Below, one piece after another: positions 61,218-64,000 of a DNA stretch of 64,000 bases. The notes under the pieces were generated by a model. The model saw nothing but the letters and a program-made list of their open reading frames with translations, did not search any database and was not told where the DNA came from. Position numbers and translations under genes: made by a program. Source of the DNA: an uncultured Lachnospiraceae bacterium (lineage in GTDB: Bacteria > Bacillota > Clostridia > Lachnospirales > Lachnospiraceae); the NCBI GenBank assembly GCA_934293375.1, contig CAKQYS010000005.1:124001-188000 (forward strand), in the 5' to 3' direction. The number at the start of each line of letters is the position of its first letter. Position 1 is the first letter of the stretch.

Positions 61218-62162
61218 ATGAAAGTATTAGTTACAGGCGTGGCCGGACAGTTGGGCCATGATGTTGTGAATGAACTGATCAAAAGAGGACACGAAGCTGT
61301 CGGCAGTGATATTGCAGAAACCTACAGCGGTATTCAGGATGGCACACCAGTCACAACCGCCAGCTACATGCCAATGGATATTATCGATGGCGAGATCGTA
61401 GACTCCCGTGTCATCTATACCATGCCGGATGCCGTGATCCACTGTGCAGCATGGACTGCTGTGGATGCCGCCGAAGAACCCGGCAACCAGCGCCGTGCAC
61501 GGCTCGTGAATACAAGAGGTACAGCAAATATCGCCAGAACCTGTTCTACCCTCAACATTCCAATGATGTATATCTCGACAGACTATGTTTTCGATGGTCA
61601 GGGCACAGAACCATGGAAGCCTGACTGCACTGACTACAAGCCATTAAATGTATACGGAGATTCCAAATTGGATGGTGAAAAGGCAGTTGCTGAGTATGTC
61701 AAGAAGTTCTTTATTGTGCGTATTGCCTGGGTATTTGGCAAGAATGGCAAGAACTTCATCAAAACGATGTTGAATGTCGGTAAGACACATGATACCCTGA
61801 AGGTAGTCAATGATCAGATCGGCACCCCAACCTATACCTATGACCTGGCAAGACTACTCGTGGACATGATCGAGACTGATCAATACGGCTACTATCACGC
61901 CACCAATGAAGGCGGTTATATCAGCTGGTATGACTTTGCCAAGGAGATCTTCAAGCAGGCTACAGAAATGGGACTTGACTATAGTGAAGACCGTCTCACT
62001 GTTCTGCCTGTCAGCACAGAGGAATACGGTGCATCTCTCGCAGCCAGACCTTTTAACAGCCGATTAGATAAATCAAAGCTTGTAGAGGCCGGCTTCACAC
62101 CGCTTCCGACATGGCAGGATGCAGTATCGAGATATCTTCAGGAAATTAAGGAGGAAATATAA
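61218..62162 (+). CDS. rmlD: dTDP-4-dehydrorhamnose reductase
   Basis: The last rhamnose-pathway enzyme (314 residues), reducing dTDP-4-keto-rhamnose. It has VTGVAGQLGHDVV (NAD(P) site), VIHCAAWTAVDAAEE, YISTDYVFDGQG, YGDSKLDGEKAV with the catalytic Tyr and Lys, and VRIAWVFGKNGKNF. It follows rmlB by 75 bp and is followed by rmlC after 2 bp. Confidence 0.97.
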   Translation: MKVLVTGVAGQLGHDVVNELIKRGHEAVGSDIAETYSGIQDGTPVTTASYMPMDIIDGEIVDSRVIYTMPDAVIHCAAWTAVDAAEEPGNQRRARLVNTRGTANIARTCSTLNIPMMYISTDYVFDGQGTEPWKPDCTDYKPLNVYGDSKLDGEKAVAEYVKKFFIVRIAWVFGKNGKNFIKTMLNVGKTHDTLKVVNDQIGTPTYTYDLARLLVDMIETDQYGYYHATNEGGYISWYDFAKEIFKQATEMGLDYSEDRLTVLPVSTEEYGASLAARPFNSRLDKSKLVEAGFTPLPTWQDAVSRYLQEIKEEI

Positions 62163-62164
62163 TC

Positions 62165-62776
62165 ATGGGACAGATCACAGTCACAAAGAACTGCGGTGGC
62201 ATAGAAGGGCTCTGTATTATTGAGCCTACCGTACACGGCGATGCCCGTGGATATTTTGTAGAAACCTATAATAAAAATGATATGGTCGCAGAAGGGCTTA
62301 CAATGGAATTTGTACAGGACAACCAATCCTCTTCTACGAAAGGTGTTCTTCGTGGATTGCATTTTCAGAAGGAATTCCCACAGGGCAAGCTCGTACGCGT
62401 GGTCAACGGCAGCGTATTTGATGTTGCTGTAGACCTTAGAAGCAATTCCAAAACCTATGGCAAGTGGTTCGGTGTTGAGCTGACTGCGGAGAACAAAAAG
62501 CAGTTCTATATTCCGGAAGGCTTTGCTCACGGTTTTCTCGTATTATCTGAAATCGCAGAGTTCTGCTATAAGTGCACAGACTTCTATCATCCCGGAGATG
62601 AAGGCGGTCTCGCATGGAATGATCCGGAGATTGGAATCGATTGGCCGCAGCTTCAGGGAAGCTACAATGGCAACGCCTCTGCAGAGGGATACACCCTCAC
62701 AGATGGTACCCCACTGAATCTGAGTGATAAGGATCAGAAATGGGTTGGCCTCAAGGATACCTTCCATTTTGAATAA
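62165..62776 (+). CDS. rmlC: dTDP-4-dehydrorhamnose 3,5-epimerase
   Basis: The third rhamnose-pathway enzyme (203 residues), a cupin-fold epimerase. Key segments are DARGYFVETYNKNDM, VQDNQSSSTKGVLRGLHFQ with the active-site His, VVNGSVFDVAVDLR and FYIPEGFAHGFLVLSE. The GGAGG for its ATG lies in the last codons of rmlD. It is the last gene of the set, in the order rmlA-B-D-C, before a terminator. Confidence 0.97.
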   Translation: MGQITVTKNCGGIEGLCIIEPTVHGDARGYFVETYNKNDMVAEGLTMEFVQDNQSSSTKGVLRGLHFQKEFPQGKLVRVVNGSVFDVAVDLRSNSKTYGKWFGVELTAENKKQFYIPEGFAHGFLVLSEIAEFCYKCTDFYHPGDEGGLAWNDPEIGIDWPQLQGSYNGNASAEGYTLTDGTPLNLSDKDQKWVGLKDTFHFE

Positions 62777-62786
62777 AGAACAACCG

Positions 62787-62812
62787 AACAGCCGGGCTTA
62801 CGCCCGGCTGTT
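62787..62812. terminator. Bidirectional terminator between rmlC and the Fic gene
   Basis: AACAGCCGGGC (62787-62797) pairs with GCCCGGCTGTT (62802-62812) around a four-base loop. It ends rmlC, and overlaps the last codons of the convergent Fic gene. Confidence 0.8.
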
Positions 62813-63913
62813 TAACTTCAAAAGCTTTCTTATCTCCTTCTCATTCTGCTTTGTAAAGTCAGAAAGTTCATAGGAACGTATACGTTCCTTAACCATGTTC
62901 GGAATGACAAATCCATTTTTTACAAGTGTTGCAAGTCGATTAATTACAGTCTTATTTGTAACCTTAAGTTCTTTGCTGACTTCGATAGGCGTGAACTCTC
63001 TTTTGTATTTCTTCATGAGCAACAAGAGTAATTCTTTCTCCTTACCTTTTAGATACGAAAGGCTTCCTTCCAATTCTTCGCTGTTTGAACTCTCCGACAA
63101 TTCGCAAACCTTATTTGAGTACAGCCGCACCATGCGAAGGAAATAATTGATCCAAATCTCTGGATGAGGGGGATTATCCCGTCCTAAATAATACAGTGCC
63201 GGCAGTCCCATCTGGATTGAATCATAGTATTCATCAATATCATATACGAAATACTCTTCTAATGAGCCAATTCCGTTAAAACCATATCCGTTTATATCTA
63301 AAATATATCCCGAGAGCAACCTTGCTGTTCGCCCATTTCCATCTTCAAACGGATGAATCGTTACAAGCTGATAATGAACTACAGCTGCGATTATGAGCGG
63401 ATGGTCATCTGTCGAATTCACATATTCTACCAATTCATCCAACAAATCCGGTATGTCAATATATTCCGGGGGAATATAATCAGGATTCCCTGTTTGTGAA
63501 TCATATACAGCAAATAATACTCCGGGGGGCATTGGTCCTCGAAGTCCTATTTTTTCTTTTGAGGCTCCCTTTTCAACATACTTCTGTACATCCAATATCA
63601 GTTTTCTGGAAAACTGCTCCTTTCTCGCCGCCATCTCTTCCAGATAATTCAGTGCTAGAAAATAATTGCGAACCTCCTGCTCCGGTTTAAGATAGTGTTT
63701 TTGTTCATCGCTATCTATAACCTCATCCACCTGCTTCTCTGATAAAGGATTCCCTTCAATTTTAGTAGATGCATAGGAACTTTTCTTCTTTGAATTTTTT
63801 CGCAATTTACCTGCTACAGCAACAGGCAATGAAACCTCTGATACTTTATACCTGTTTTTATCTATTTCCTCAATATACTTTAATATCTCATTTGACAAAG
63901 TAGCTTTCATCAT
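62798..63913 (-). CDS. Fic domain protein with winged-helix C-terminus
   Basis: A 371-residue Fic-family protein, predicted to transfer AMP to proteins. The core motif HPFEDGNGRTARL, with catalytic His near residue 186, is complete. The autoinhibitory motif (S/T)xxxE(G/N) is at residues 49-54 ahead of the Fic domain, which makes it a class II, self-inhibited form. The last 75 residues are a winged-helix DNA-binding domain (FTPIEVSKELKVTNKTVINRLATLVKNGFV), suggesting autoregulation. GGAGGG lies 8 bp before the ATG. Upstream are a TATAAT box and two direct repeats of CACTATTTT at 63976-63984 and 63987-63995. It need not be linked to the glycan genes. Confidence 0.92.
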   Translation of the reverse strand: MMKATLSNEILKYIEEIDKNRYKVSEVSLPVAVAGKLRKNSKKKSSYASTKIEGNPLSEKQVDEVIDSDEQKHYLKPEQEVRNYFLALNYLEEMAARKEQFSRKLILDVQKYVEKGASKEKIGLRGPMPPGVLFAVYDSQTGNPDYIPPEYIDIPDLLDELVEYVNSTDDHPLIIAAVVHYQLVTIHPFEDGNGRTARLLSGYILDINGYGFNGIGSLEEYFVYDIDEYYDSIQMGLPALYYLGRDNPPHPEIWINYFLRMVRLYSNKVCELSESSNSEELEGSLSYLKGKEKELLLLLMKKYKREFTPIEVSKELKVTNKTVINRLATLVKNGFVIPNMVKERIRSYELSDFTKQNEKEIRKLLKLNSRA

Positions 63914-64000
63914 AAAAAGTGCCCTCCTAATACATATATTATATCAAGAGAGCACCAATTTTTCCATTAAAATTACACTATTTTTTCACTATTTTACATG

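Noticed and set aside
62798..63913. Fic protein as half of a Fic/antitoxin pair
   Set aside because: The inhibitory motif is inside the same protein and there is no small antitoxin gene beside it, so it is a self-inhibited class II form.

Overview
The window looks like chromosomal DNA from a spore-forming member of the Clostridia, most likely Lachnospiraceae. The reasons are the spoIIA-sigF-spoVA sporulation cluster, AddAB in place of RecBCD, a type III glutamine synthetase, a CspB-like subtilase, moderate GC content, strong GGAGG ribosome binding sites, and many short conserved membrane proteins typical of that family. I see no rRNA, tRNA, CRISPR array, prophage or insertion sequence with a transposase. 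Gene functions are read from motifs; no database search was possible.

Layout. 1-2.3 kb: the 5' part of dihydroorotase, a lipoprotein and a YigZ/IMPACT protein. 2.5-5.4 kb: a class A penicillin-binding protein with an unusual C-terminal extracellular repeat module. 5.5-13.2 kb (minus strand): sporulation. spoIIAA-spoIIAB-sigF is followed by an unlisted 49-codon membrane gene and spoVAA-AB-AC. After a terminator come surE and then degV-dus. spoVAD-AE follow behind a second terminator and a forespore-type promoter. 13.2-25.4 kb: a TPR membrane protein, a 50-aa gene, folC, addA, addB, an FMN-bind-like protein, a permuted NlpC/P60-like hydrolase and a beta-helix acyltransferase-like protein. 25.5 kb: the first copy of a palindromic 0.2 kb repeat, ending at the topB stop codon. 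27.9-30.4 kb: a ParB-like/BMP fusion and a metallophosphoesterase.

30.5-41.3 kb: nitrogen assimilation genes and small proteins. glnN and an Amt-PII fusion each have a sigma-A-type promoter followed by a leader terminator, which suggests control by antitermination. Between them lies a divergent pair of related two-gene cassettes at 34.9-36.2 kb. Each encodes a membrane-anchored protein of about 142 aa ending in a YIHxQDGxK motif, followed by a 34-48 aa membrane peptide. This is my best candidate for an undescribed system. A papain-like secreted protease and a lipoprotein follow.

41.3-62.8 kb: a CspB-like protease, a lone ClpX, and then a surface polysaccharide locus. The minus-strand run encodes glycosyltransferases, a Wzx flippase, an ATP-grasp enzyme with a PLP-fold partner, a tandem (one degenerate, one intact) polyprenyl-phosphate sugar transferase and UDP-galactopyranose mutase. 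The plus-strand rmlA-B-D-C set supplies dTDP-L-rhamnose. A MerR-methyltransferase fusion sits inside the locus, and a promoter with MerR-type 19-bp spacing precedes rmlA. The second copy of the repeat, in the opposite orientation, separates rmlA from rmlB. The window ends with a Fic-domain protein.
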